A stretch of DNA of 64,000 nucleotides, taken from Leguminivora glycinivorella (taxonomy: Eukaryota > Arthropoda > Insecta > Lepidoptera > Tortricidae). Below the pieces are notes generated by a model. The model did no database searches, was not told where the DNA came from, and saw only the letters and a program-made list of their open reading frames with translations. The position numbers and the translations under genes are program-made. The stretch spans positions 12,105,549-12,169,548 of the forward strand of contig NC_062990.1 in assembly GCF_023078275.1 (NCBI RefSeq). Direction: 5' to 3'. Each line of letters opens with the position of its first letter. Within the stretch, counting starts at the first letter, position 1. Of the stretch, positions 36,001 to 46,212 are shown one piece after another.

Positions 36001-36867
36001 AAGTGTGGCTGTCAAGCGGTGTATGTAAGACTCATTGTATAGCCAGGGACCGGATTGGCAAGAGTCCGAGGGAGCGAGAGGTCAGTAGTCGTTGTCTCTT
36101 TCTAATTATAAGGCTGAATTAGAAAGTGTCAAATTTGTAAGAGCTACCAACTCTTGATTCTGTTCTAAATGATTTCAAGACTTGTTAAATCTCGTAGGTC
36201 AAATGAATTTCAAAACACTTGATGTCTAAGTATTTGTATTGAAATATGCGGCGTTCCAAGTCTCAAAGGTCCGAAGAAGTGATGAAATTTCTTATAGAAA
36301 AACTGCTGTTATATTTGAAGCAGAAGGGCCCTTTATGCTTGTAAAGCCACATTTTCTTAAGGCACATGATGCTTATGCCAATAGTATTGACTAGTATGAA
36401 TAAGCACCATGCTATGACCACTTAAATCTCCCCTCGGCCCGACAGGGACGCAGCTATACGTTAGATAAAGAAAGTTTTACATATTTATTCTTTTCTAACG
36501 TATAACGCCGTCAAGATTTGATTAGCAGTAGTCTTACCACGATTTTGACACTGGCATATTTACTAATGTCGTCAGAACTTACATACAATCACGCCTGTAT
36601 CCCATAAAGGGGTAGGCAGAGCACATGAAACTACTAAAGCTTCAGTGCCACTCTTGGCAAAAAAGGGGTCGAAAGGAAAACGAACTCAGAACTTACTTTT
36701 GATATATCTCCCTCTTAGAAAAGAAAGCAATCAATGTATACAGGGTGAAATAAAGGACCGTTTAAACTTTGCATAGTGACTTTTGAGGACATAATGAACA
36801 ACTTATATTATGGGACCAATGCTGAAATTTCGAAAAAAAAATGTCTGTTTCAAAGAAAGGAACGCAT
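36001..36867. other. Downstream of par-1: intergenic with a LINE/SINE fragment
   Basis: 36585-36690 (TACAATCACGCCTGTATCCCATAAAGGGGTAGGCAGAGCACATG, CAGTGCCACTCTTGGCAAAA) is the reverse complement of a repeat present at 54430, 54905 and 56640. The rest is unassigned. Confidence 0.55.
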
Positions 36868-37110
36868 CGACGACCGTTCTGGCCTAGCGCGTAGTGACCT
36901 TGCCTGTAGCCGCGGTCCTGGTTTCGAATCCCAGTAAGCGCATTTATTTGTGTGAAGATATTTGTTCCTGAGTCATGGATGTTTTCTATGTATACAAATA
37001 TTTGTATATTATATATATCGTTGTCTAAGTACCCACAACACAAGCCTTCTTAAGCTTACCGTGGGTATCAGTCAATCTGTGTAAAAAATCCTGTATTATT
37101 TATTTATTTA
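36868..37110 (+). mobile_element. tRNA-derived SINE (family S1)
   Basis: Diverged head (GTTCTGGCCTAGCGCGTAGTGACC; B-box TTTCGAATCCC) and body with GAGTCATGGATGTTTTCTATG, TATATATCGTTGTCTAAGTACCC and CTTACCGTGGGTATCAGT, followed by a TTTA-rich tail. Confidence 0.85.
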
Positions 37111-37482
37111 TTTTATTTATTTATTAAATTCAGCTTAGGTCCCATAATAAAAGTATTAGAAAGCGAATATATGCTTGTGTGAAACTTGTGGTAGAACTAC
37201 AGGTACCAACGCTCGCTCTTTACGCATCTATAGGTTATCACGGAAATTGTTAGATGTGTATTATTCGTCATTGTGATCAAAGTATTAAGGACTTTGTAGT
37301 TATAGCAATAATGTTCATTATTGATCGTTGAAAATGTCAAATATTGTTTCATTCTTCGTAATAAATAAATATGTGAATTCGTATGTTCTTTGAGAGACTA
37401 CCTAAAAAAATGTTACGTATAAATACTTCTTTAGATATTGCACAGCATATAAAATGAACTAAACTAGTAAAATATTTTACTT

Positions 37483-37670
37483 AAGGCACAAATAATTTCG
37501 TACATTGACCCCGGTTGTTCCTACCTCTTTCGCACGCGCATTATTTTATTGCTATCTCGCTTGTCATTGTCGATAGTGACATTGGACGTCGATCAAGACA
37601 GCAATTTATTTACGTGCGTGCGATAGAGATAGAAACAGGCGGGGTCAATGTACGGAATTATTAGTGCTTA
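37483..37670. mobile_element. Fold-back element (~188 bp)
   Basis: GCACAAATAATTTCGTACATTGACCCC pairs with GGGGTCAATGTACGGAATTATTAGTGC; inner TATCTC / GAGATA and GTCGATAG / CGTCGATC pairing. Confidence 0.8.
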
Positions 37671-38448
37671 GCCTATTTATGGCGTTTTATGGCTAAAGGG
37701 TCAATCTGCAATAAAGACGAATTTCTGTTGAAATATAAAATAAATGAGTCCTTATTTAATTTTTCCGTTTGACATGGAAACCTACAAGTTACAATTTGAC
37801 AGAATATTAGTAAAATGTCTAGGGTTGGTCTCTCAATGAATATAAAATCTCTTTTTTTGTAATTAACAGATTTTTTTGTGATTTGGTGTGAAGCTTTCAT
37901 TTTTTCTATGTACTTGTGTGTGACGTTTCGCATACTTACTAGTTAATAAATAAGGTAGGTATGGATGTATAGAGCGTGAGGCGTATCGCGTATTTTCTAT
38001 TATTATCTAATTAAGTGTAGTATTATACTTTTACAAGGAATCACAAATTTTGACGTTTCAATGTTAAAATCCTGTCATGTTGAAATTCACTGAAATATAA
38101 GGACCGACAACGCTCGCTTTAAACTCTGTAAATGTGACGTTTTTAATAAAAGGTACCACATATTCGCTTACAATAGGGACGAAATTTGCTCGCAATGTTA
38201 TACAAATAACATGTTAGAGCGTCCTTATTGTTGAGCGACAGTGTGGTATCTTTATCTTGAGAACGACACAAATAGGCAATTTGTAACGTTATTTCTTATA
38301 ATTTTAAGGTGCATATTCGTTTGAGGAACCTTAATATTCATTCGAAAATTCGGCTGTGAGAAAGGTACCCCTTGTCAATGATTCGAATGTTTTGACCTTT
38401 TGTTCGACCAGTCTGATCCTTAGCTTAATCTATTATATCAATGTGTTA
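37671..38448. other. Intergenic, AT-rich, unassigned
   Basis: Short chance ORFs only. No recognised repeat. Confidence 0.4.
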
Positions 38449-38869
38449 GGCACTGGTGCCACCAAACGCGAGGAAGCGATGAGCTATCGGCTATAGAAAG
38501 AACAATCCTGTGTAAATATAACCTAACCACAAAATTAAAATTTTGAAAAAACCCCCGACCGCGACATAGTGGGACCGATTTTCATGAAACATGGCTAAGA
38601 ACACTCCCGACTAACTCAACTTTCAGACAAAAAAACTAAATCTAAATCGGTTCATCCGTTCGATAGCTACGATGCCACAGACAGACACACACACAGACAG
38701 ACAGATAAACAGACAGATAGACATACACAGAGACAGACACGTCAAACTTATGTAAAAAGAGACGCGATGATAGGCGAGCGTAATTTTATTGACATGGGAT
38801 ATTATAATTTGTTCGTTTCTATAGCTGATAGCTCATCGCTTGCTCGCTTCCGGTGGGAGCAGCGCCTTA
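38449..38869. mobile_element. Fold-back element family F, copy interrupted by another repeat
   Basis: GGCACTGGTGCCACCAAACGCGAGGAAGCGATGAGCTATCGGCTATA pairs with TATAGCTGATAGCTCATCGCTTGCTCGCTTCCGGTGGGAGCAGCGCC. Between ~38518 and 38758 an unrelated repeat is inserted (CGACCGCGACATAGTGGGACCGATTTTCATG... with (CAGA)n), which recurs in reverse at 53228-53330. Confidence 0.8.
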
Positions 38870-39193
38870 GCAGCGATACTCAATCTTTGTCAAAAGTTTT
38901 ATAGGTGACCCATGAGGTGGACGTAATTAAGCGAAATAAAATAAGTCTTATAAAAATGTGTGAATGACTTTTTGAGAGAATGTTTTTTTTTCCTATGTCC
39001 ACTTGGGATCCTTATCTATTTTGTAACTATGTCCTACGAGACAAAACGTATTTGTGGACCTAAAGGTTGAGTATGGCTGTGTTAGAGCCACTTCACACTA
39101 CGCGTCAGTTTATGGCTGCATGCACGCTCATATGGGGCGTATAGCAGAGCTGTGCGGCGTGCATGTCAAACATTTGAAGCTTATACAAGCGTC

Positions 39194-39316
39194 CTGGGGG
39201 GTTACCATGACGTACTAAAGACGTTCAGTTTAGGTTGAGAGAAAGGGACACAGCTATAGCAGTTACATAGCTCCGTCCCTCTCTCTCTCAACCTAAACTG
39301 ATATGGTAACCCCCCT
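39194..39316. mobile_element. Fold-back element (~123 bp)
   Basis: GGGGGGTTACCAT...CAGTTTAGGTTGAGAGAAAGGGAC pairs with GTCCCTCTCTCTCTCAACCTAAACTGATATGGTAACCCCCC. Confidence 0.88.
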
Positions 39317-39760
39317 GAGTCGACGCTGCATAACCTGCACAGGGGCAAGCCCCCCGCCACCACTCAGGCCTTATGCGTATCTTATACCCATGGGGTCTAG
39401 TCAACTATGGACGCTGGGTCGCCATATTTATTTGCGCTGACTAGACCGACGTTCAAAAGATGCTAGTGTGGAGTGCCCTTTAGAGCCAGTGATCAAATGC
39501 TCAGTATGTTTTGTGAAAATGGCGGGTAACCGAGGATACAACCTCATTATGTGTTAAAAGTTAAAAGCGATTTGATGTTAGGCGCCTTGCTCTTCTCGTT
39601 TGCGTGACATTATAAAAACAAAGTTATATCTGACTAATGTAACACTGATTGCCATTTTGTTATTGCCATTGATTGCCGTTTTGTCCACCTACTGCAGTTG
39701 GTATCAATTGATCGAATAAAGTTTCAATTATTTTATACCCTCAACGAAAAATTAATATAT
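39317..39760. other. Intergenic, unassigned
   Basis: Mixed composition, no exon or element recognised. A GTCTAGTCAACTATGGACG-type inverted word (GGTCTAGTCA / GACTAGACC) spans ~39400-39450. Confidence 0.4.
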
Positions 39761-39769
39761 TGCAACTTA

Positions 39770-39910
39770 TACACTGAAATGGAGGTCAAACACGACAGGC
39801 AATTTAGTGCCCAGGGCTGGAATGAAACCAGTATACTCTGCGTTCGCAGCAGATACGTGGACCACTCGGCCACCATGGTCACGGAGGCATTAGTCGAATA
39901 TTCTGAACTA
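39770..39910 (-). mobile_element. tRNA-like SINE head
   Basis: On the minus strand GGCCGAGTGGTCCACGTATC (A-box) and CTGGTTTCATTCC (B-box-like) with an arm between; looks like a Ser-tRNA-type head of a SINE rather than a gene because acceptor-stem ends do not pair. Confidence 0.4.
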
Positions 39911-40027
39911 TATAGGTACAATGTATTATAAAAACTATTATTTAACAGCCAAGTTTTTAATAATTTTTGGTGTAATCTAAAATAAATGTCATATTAGTAA
40001 GAAAATAGCGATTTTTTGGTGATACAT

Positions 40028-40350
40028 TAGGCCGAATGGCTCAGGCACCTGCCACGATAGCAGAGGGTGCCAGTTCGATTCAAATATTTTTTTAAACGAA
40101 TATAATTTGTTTTCAAGTACGATAGAGACTAAAATTTTGTCACGCAAACCGAAGAGTCGCTTCGATAGCACGGTAAGAACTGGGTACATACATACAGTAG
40201 TTATATATTTATATATATATGAGCTTTGTTTACGGTATAACTTAGAGTAGTGTCGACCATCGCCATCGGCCGAGTGCGAGTGGACGGCGTTTTGTGAGAT
40301 ATTCAAGTGGAAATAAATTTTATTTTTAATTCCAATACTGGTTTTATTCA
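40028..40350 (+). mobile_element. tRNA-like SINE
   Basis: GCCGAATGGCTCAGGCACCTG (A-box) and GCCAGTTCGATTC (B-box) at 40031-40080, followed by AT-rich body. Second tRNA-like head in this stretch, opposite orientation. Confidence 0.45.
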
Positions 40351-42128
40351 TCTTTGTGTATTACCTATATAGATCTGTACCATTTGCTCTGTATGTACGG
40401 TCAGCATTCGATGCATATTAAGACTAGTGATGTGCCGTTTTCGGGAAATATTCCCCTATAGGGTAAATTTCCCTAATGCTAATGAAACAAGTAGATAGTG
40501 GATTAAACTATGATGTGCAAGTTGCGAAAACTCCAAAGAAAATTAATAGTTCTTGGAATTTTAATGAGTTTCACATGAAATATAGAAATTTAAAAATTTA
40601 TGAAATGGAAAGTTTCAATCTCCATACAAAAATGAGGAAAGTTTCACAATTTTTCCTATTTTGAAAAATTCGCAATTTTGGAAAGTTTTAGTCAGCCCGT
40701 CGTCACTCCATAGTATGATAATATCATCAAGCGATGATTGCCAACATTACGACACAAAAAAAATGCTATCAAATCAAAATGACATCTATTGTTAATAGTA
40801 CTAAAGTCCATTATATTTTGGTAGCATAAATACATAGATAATAGAGTTTCATATTTCCTTAGTCTATGGCCTGACCTACGTGTTTTTTTTTTCAAAACGT
40901 CAAACGTCAAGTCGTCAACGTCAAATCTGTCATAACTCGTTTGAATTTTGTAAGTAAATAATAAAATTATTGAAATTTCGGGCAAACCAATAAGAAAGTG
41001 TGAAATTTGTGGTGTATGGTGTAATATTTGAAAATATCAACTTGTGGCTTGTTTTTACCTAGCTTTGCACTGGATATATGCAGGTCGGTAACTATTAGTA
41101 TTTTATTCTATTTTCGTTTCGAATTGCTAACAATTACTCATTCAATCAATTAAAAGTAGTACTAATCATGTACAGTCTACGAATTAAGCGAAAACATTCT
41201 GTAAATAAGTTTTTCGTAAACAAACAAATAACCTAAAATACCAATAGAGTGTGACCAACTTATCGATAATCTCTTTATTTCAGATGACGATTATGGGTAA
41301 TTTTAACAGGTAACGAAGAATCTGCATATTTATCCATCTCCTGTATGAAGATAATGTTGGGCAAAGGTTTTCAAGGCTTTTTGCAGTAAATATTAACTTT
41401 CCCTGGTAAACATGCAAGGAACACGAAGATTAAATGAAGCAACAAATACTGGCTTTTAACAAAACTCTTAATTAGGAGGCAGTGCCAAATATGAACGTCA
41501 GGCACAGTAAATCATAGGAATTTTCTGCAAACGCCTCAAAATTAGTTCAACTGAAAAGTGCTGTAAAGTAGTTGAAAAATTACTTCATGTAAAAGAAAAG
41601 TGATGTTATATTTTGCTTTTGTTTTATTCATTTTATACAGGGGCGTATTAAAGGCGGCAGGCTCTTTTTAGGGTAGCAAAGCAGCATTTTTCTAAAATTT
41701 CATACTTTATCGTCACTTAACGGGGCGGTAATCCTGACTGGCTCAGGATGCCAACGCCAAATCCTTGAAATACGCCTCTGACAACCATCCCAGACATTTT
41801 TTTAAATATATGTATTAATTTACTGTTAAGTCGCCATACTGCGAAATATCGCACATTTATCGATATCGATAAAGATTAGGGACTGGGTTGGTCGAGCCCT
41901 AGCGACTTTTGCTTTGTGTTGGTAGCAGTGACATGACACCTCACGACCGTCGAAAAAACGCCTGCATAAATCGGTTCGAGGGTTGTTCGAGAGCCTCCTG
42001 CGTACTATGGGAACACTAATAATAAAAAAATATGCCCGATATGTCAGAATTGTCAAAATTCATTCTCCGATTCAGAGATTTATTTTGCAAAATAAACGTT
42101 TTTCGACGATTTACTTAAGTTCTGAGCT
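40351..42128. other. Intergenic, unassigned
   Basis: Local AGTTTC/GGAAAGTTT repetition near 40555-40690, an ACGTCAAACGTCAAGTCGTCAACGTCAAA run at 40895-40925, and AT-rich sequence. No exon recognised. Confidence 0.4.
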
Positions 42129-42744
42129 ATGTATTGCATAGTGAACCATTGTGGAAGTAAATGGAAACCGAAATCCGACGTAAAATTTCACAAGTAAGTA
42201 CCTACTTATTTTACCAAAATGTTCATAAACCTCACTGGCAATAAATTTTCTTCTATTTTGTTTGTAATCTTGGTTAGTTCTTATCATTATATTGGTTTCA
42301 TTGTCTCAAATTATATCAAAATTCCCACGAATAGGTTTAGAACGATAAATATGACCTTTAAAGAAAAATAATGCTATGTGTGGTTTTACGACTAGGGTGA
42401 CCAATCTTTTTTCTTGCATGGTATTTACTCTTATTGAATGGAGCTAAATCTATCAACTTGGTACGGTTTCTATGTTCATAGTTCATATCACAGTATAATA
42501 ATACCAACTTTATATAATTTATGTCTTTACAATTAACATGAATAATATTAAACTTTTCAGTGTTCCAAAAGATGAAGGAAGGAGGCAGCATTGGCTGTTG
42601 GCTGTCGATTGTACCGATAAAAGGAAATGTTTCAGAGCGTTCGACAATTTGCAGATTTGCACTTTAAGCCTGAAGATTATGACACAGAAAGAAATTTTAA
42701 AAATCAGTCCAGTAACGACGGATATATCGTGGCCTAAACATTAA
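42129..42744 (+). pseudogene. THAP-domain relic (two pieces, frameshifted)
   Basis: ATG at 42129 opens MYCIVNHCGSKWKPKSDVKFH (the C2 pair of a THAP zinc finger), ending at a donor CACAA|GTAAGT (42194). The acceptor TTTTCAG at ~42561 opens VPKDEGRRQHWLLAVDCTDK then FDNLQICTL, with the THAP Trp and third Cys. The expected His-Phe that follows is broken: only by shifting frame does FKPEDYDTERNF appear, so about 4 bp seem lost at ~42663. THAP domains are DNA-binding heads of P-element-type transposases and of host factors. Here no downstream transposase or effector region is visible, so it is most likely a dead fragment. Confidence 0.65.
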
Positions 42745-43402
42745 ATTGAGATACATATATACATGCGAAGAGAATTGAAATACGTACGAATTGAGAACCA
42801 CCTTCCTTGAGATTTGGGGCGGCGCTTAAAAATAAAGATACTGTTTTAAAACGTCCTAGTATTTCATTATTTCCCCATTGACAAATACTTCCCTTATATT
42901 TTTGTGGCTATTCCCACTAGTTACCACCAAGTTTTTACCTGTCCTAACTACTGGGATTTCCCCCACATTGTTAATTAACAAAACCGGGGGTTGATAGTTC
43001 AAAGGTTTTAAGCCTGTGTCGAGAGATGTGCTGACTCTTAAAACGTAGTGATTCAATGCTCTTTGGTTTTAGTTGGCACATCGTTAGATCAAACAACTTA
43101 CGGTGGCCGGTGGCCGGTATGAAACCTTACCCGTCGTGTGCGGATGGGTCAAAAAATTGTGGGTTCCAACCTCGGCCTTGGATAGGAAATGGGAAAAGAT
43201 AACCTAATTTTACGCACGGATCCGTGCCTGAGCATACCATCGGCAGTTACCTGTACATTGGTAATCCTTATTACAAAGGCATAAAGTCTACCGATGGTTA
43301 GTTAAGAGTGTTGGTGTTAGTACGATGGGTTAATATGCCCAATAGAAATGCGGGAATTTTCCCGAGAACGGCAATATACGTAACTTAGATACATAAAGAG
43401 AG
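42745..43402. other. Intergenic, unassigned
   Basis: Contains GGTGGCCGGTGGCCGGT at 43102 and a short fold-back ACCATCGGCAGTTACC...CTACCGATGGT (43236-43297). ORF-like stretches have no gene features. Confidence 0.4.
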
Positions 43403-43546
43403 TAACCCCCTTATTCATAAACGTACCTACTCTAAAGTTATCAAGCCGATAAAGTTCGTTTGTCCCTTTCCGACGTGTTGGTGTGATAGAAAAGGACAAA
43501 CGAACTTTACTGGGTTGATAACTTTAGTGAATGAATAAGGGGGTTA
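43403..43546. mobile_element. Fold-back element (~144 bp)
   Basis: TAACCCCCTTATTCATAAACG...CTAAAGTTATCAAGCCGATAAAGTTCGTTTGTCC pairs with GGACAAACGAACTTTACTGGGTTGATAACTTTAG...GAATAAGGGGGTTA. Confidence 0.9.
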
Positions 43547-44019
43547 GTATTTGTAAATGAGTGGTAAAGAAAATGATCAATAAAAAGTTTAATTCTTTAA
43601 TGAAAATAAGTTAAAACAATACCTTCCCTATTTACATTTCTTAACACTAATATCGAATAAGTTAGTAAATGACTTGAGTATAATTACAACAATTGAGTAT
43701 TTAACTCTGAACACACAATCGTATCTCAAATATAACAAATTTGAACATTTCGTTCTTTTAACATATAACGAGTAACAAATTTTATAGATTAAATAGGTAT
43801 ACAAAATTAAACTATGTACAAAAGCTATTGTAATAACTATAATAAGGTATTTACTACGTCCGAGCCTCTATGTATCACAAATTATATGGATGCCATCCAA
43901 ATTCTCAGCAAAAAATCATATCTACTGCCATTAACGCGTTTTCGGATGTCACCATAAGTGTCGTCAAATTTTTGGGTAACCTTTCCTACCTGGAACCTGG
44001 CCAAAGTGACAATCTCTTA

Positions 44020-44165
44020 CGGCCCAGCCACGACATTGGTCTAAGCGCGACAGCGGTGAGCGGCAGCCATACGTGCGAATGAAAAGTCCCATCGCTGTGT
44101 CTCGCTCCAATGTACGGCCGCCGCTCACCGCTGCCGCGCTTAGACCAATGTCGTGGCCGAGCCGT
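44020..44165. mobile_element. Fold-back MITE family C, copy 2
   Basis: ACGGCCCAGCCACGACATTGGTCTAAGCGCGACAGCGGTGAGCGGC pairs with GCCGCTCACCGCTGCCGCGCTTAGACCAATGTCGTGGCCGAGCCGT. The central loop (TCCCATCGCTGTGTCTCGCTCCAATG) is the reverse complement of that in 9142-9285. Confidence 0.9.
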
Positions 44166-44283
44166 TACGCTTCGTAAGCGTATCTCCCTATATGTAGTGG
44201 CGCGACAGAGTCACACTGCGTTTTCGATCTTGGATGGACTGAATATGTTATATTATTTTCAAGAACCATATATATAATCTGAT

Positions 44284-44289
44284 TTATTT
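44284..44289 (-). terminator. Candidate poly(A) signal of the cuticle-type gene
   Basis: TTTATT (AATAAA on the minus strand), about 90 bases after the stop at 44376. Confidence 0.4.
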
Positions 44290-44375
44290 CTATCACTTTC
44301 ACCCAACTTTTTTGGTTCAATTCTCTTTAACCAGACACTAGCTTACGTTGGGTAACATTTCTTCAGACATTAATT

Positions 44376-46212
44376 CTAATCTTTCTTAACTGGGAAACCG
44401 TCTAGATCAATCTCAGTACTAGGGATCAGTGGAGGCTTAAATCCATATTCTATCCTTAGATTAGATACCTTCGGCGTCCTGTCCGCTCTTCGCAGTTTCA
44501 GTAGTTCAGCATTTGGTAGAAAATAGTTATTATTCTGTTGAGTGGGCTGAGCCCAATGGTGTTCATTGCGAACCGGGGGCGGACCGTAGTAATCATTTTG
44601 TCTATTATTATTGTTGGTTAAATATTGAATGTAGTTGGTTAGAGCTGGGTTCTTTTTGAGTTCAAACTTGGGTGTATTGTTGATGTACTGGTATGACGAC
44701 GCGTAAAGATTCCCCCAGTGTGTTGTCTGCACAGAAGCGGGTTTTCTTTCTTTTAAATCTTTGACGTATTGGTTATACTGAGCAGCGTAAGACTGTTGAG
44801 CCTTCTGGTCGATATTATGTTGTATTTCGTTTAGGTTTAAACTTGGCGCTGGACTCGCTTGCTTACGCTGTTCGGCATACTGATATCGGGGTACATGTCT
44901 TGTCTGTTCAACGCCGTGCGCGTAGGTGTAATAATCTTGAGGCTTTTCAAAATGGTATGGCACTCGAATAGGCACGTACACTGGCCTTTCAACCTTCTTC
45001 TCCACCGGGTAAGGAACCTTAACATGCACGGGCACTTCAACTGGGTAAGGCACCTTTTTCTCCACAATCTTTTCAACTGGATACGGCACGTGCTTTTCAA
45101 CTGGGTAAGGTTTGTCAACGTATTTAGTTACAACTACGGGCCTTTCTACAATTTTCTCAACCACCTTTTCAACTGCGTATGGTACTTGGTATGGTATCTT
45201 TTTCTCAACAATCCTGTCAACCGGGACCGGGTAAGGCACTTTTTTCTCTACAATTTTTTCAACGGGATAAGGTTGAGGAACATGTACTGCAACCGGTACT
45301 GGTTGAGGAACCGGTACTTCAATGTGTACCGGTTTTTCAACATATTTCGTAACTGTTACCGGTTTTTCGACAACCCTGTCGACTGGGACCGGTATTCTCT
45401 TTTCTACCGGATAAGGGACGGGTACTTTAGTCTCGTAATGTACCGGGTAGGGTACCCGCCTTTCAACTTCATACGGAACGGGTACTTCTTTGTGCACTAT
45501 TTTCTCAATGGTCACTGGTTTTTCTACCGGCACTGGGTATGGGATTCTGTGTTCTATCGGGACGGGGTACAAGACCTTCTTTTCTACAGGGACTTCTACT
45601 GGCACGGCTACCGGCGTAGGTACCGGGACTTGATGAAGAACTTGTTTTTCGACGATCTTCTCTACAGGATAAGGAATATGTACGGGTCGGTCAACATAAA
45701 TCTTGTGCTCAACCGGATAGGGTACCTGTACCGGATATAAATGCGGTACCTCAACCGGATAAGGTTTATCAACGAAACGGGTGACTTCAACTGGTCTATC
45801 AACTATTTTCTCATATGGTACCGGTACAGCTACTGGCCTATCCACCGGCACATGTTTTACAACCTCAACTTTCTCTGGATACGGTACTTCTTTTTCTATA
45901 AATCTGTCAACGAATTTCGTGACCGGGACTTCCTTTTCAATAATGATCGGTTGTATAATTGGATGATCTTGGTCTACGCTATAAGAGTAGTCATAAGGCC
46001 TGGCGTATTCATTCCTCTCATTGCTGTCTCCATTTGGTCTGATTTCGACCTCAGTCTGAATATTTTCACTTGGTTCTAATTGTTCTCTGGAATCATTCTG
46101 CTGATCAGTAATTGCATTAGCGTTATTTCGGTTGTTCTTCTGTCCATACGACCTCAAAGCGTCAACATAAGTATGATACAAAGACTTAGCCAAGTCTAAT
46201 GGTCCCTTATCA
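44376..46212 (-). CDS. Cuticular-type protein, long exon part 2 (PVEK repeat domain)
   Basis: Starts in the +1 frame relative to part 1: after TAA the frame reads CNDKGPLDLAKSLYHTYVDA and stays open to TAA at 44376-44378, ~611 codons. There is no plausible ATG near the start. Residues ~80-420 are repeats built from PYPVEK, IVEKKVPYPV, VDRPV, TKYVDKPYPVEK. The C-terminal ~190 residues are Tyr/Gln/Asn-rich and end IDLDGFPVKKD. Long plus-strand ORFs over this region (e.g. 44859-45740) are antisense shadows of the repeat. Confidence 0.8.

Noticed and set aside
39698..39931. 77-codon ORF as a gene
   Set aside because: Overlaps a tRNA-like SINE head on the other strand; no protein features.
44859..45740. 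293-codon plus-strand ORF (Phe/Tyr/Arg/Asn-rich)
   Set aside because: Exact antisense shadow of the PVEK repeat region; no start context or family.
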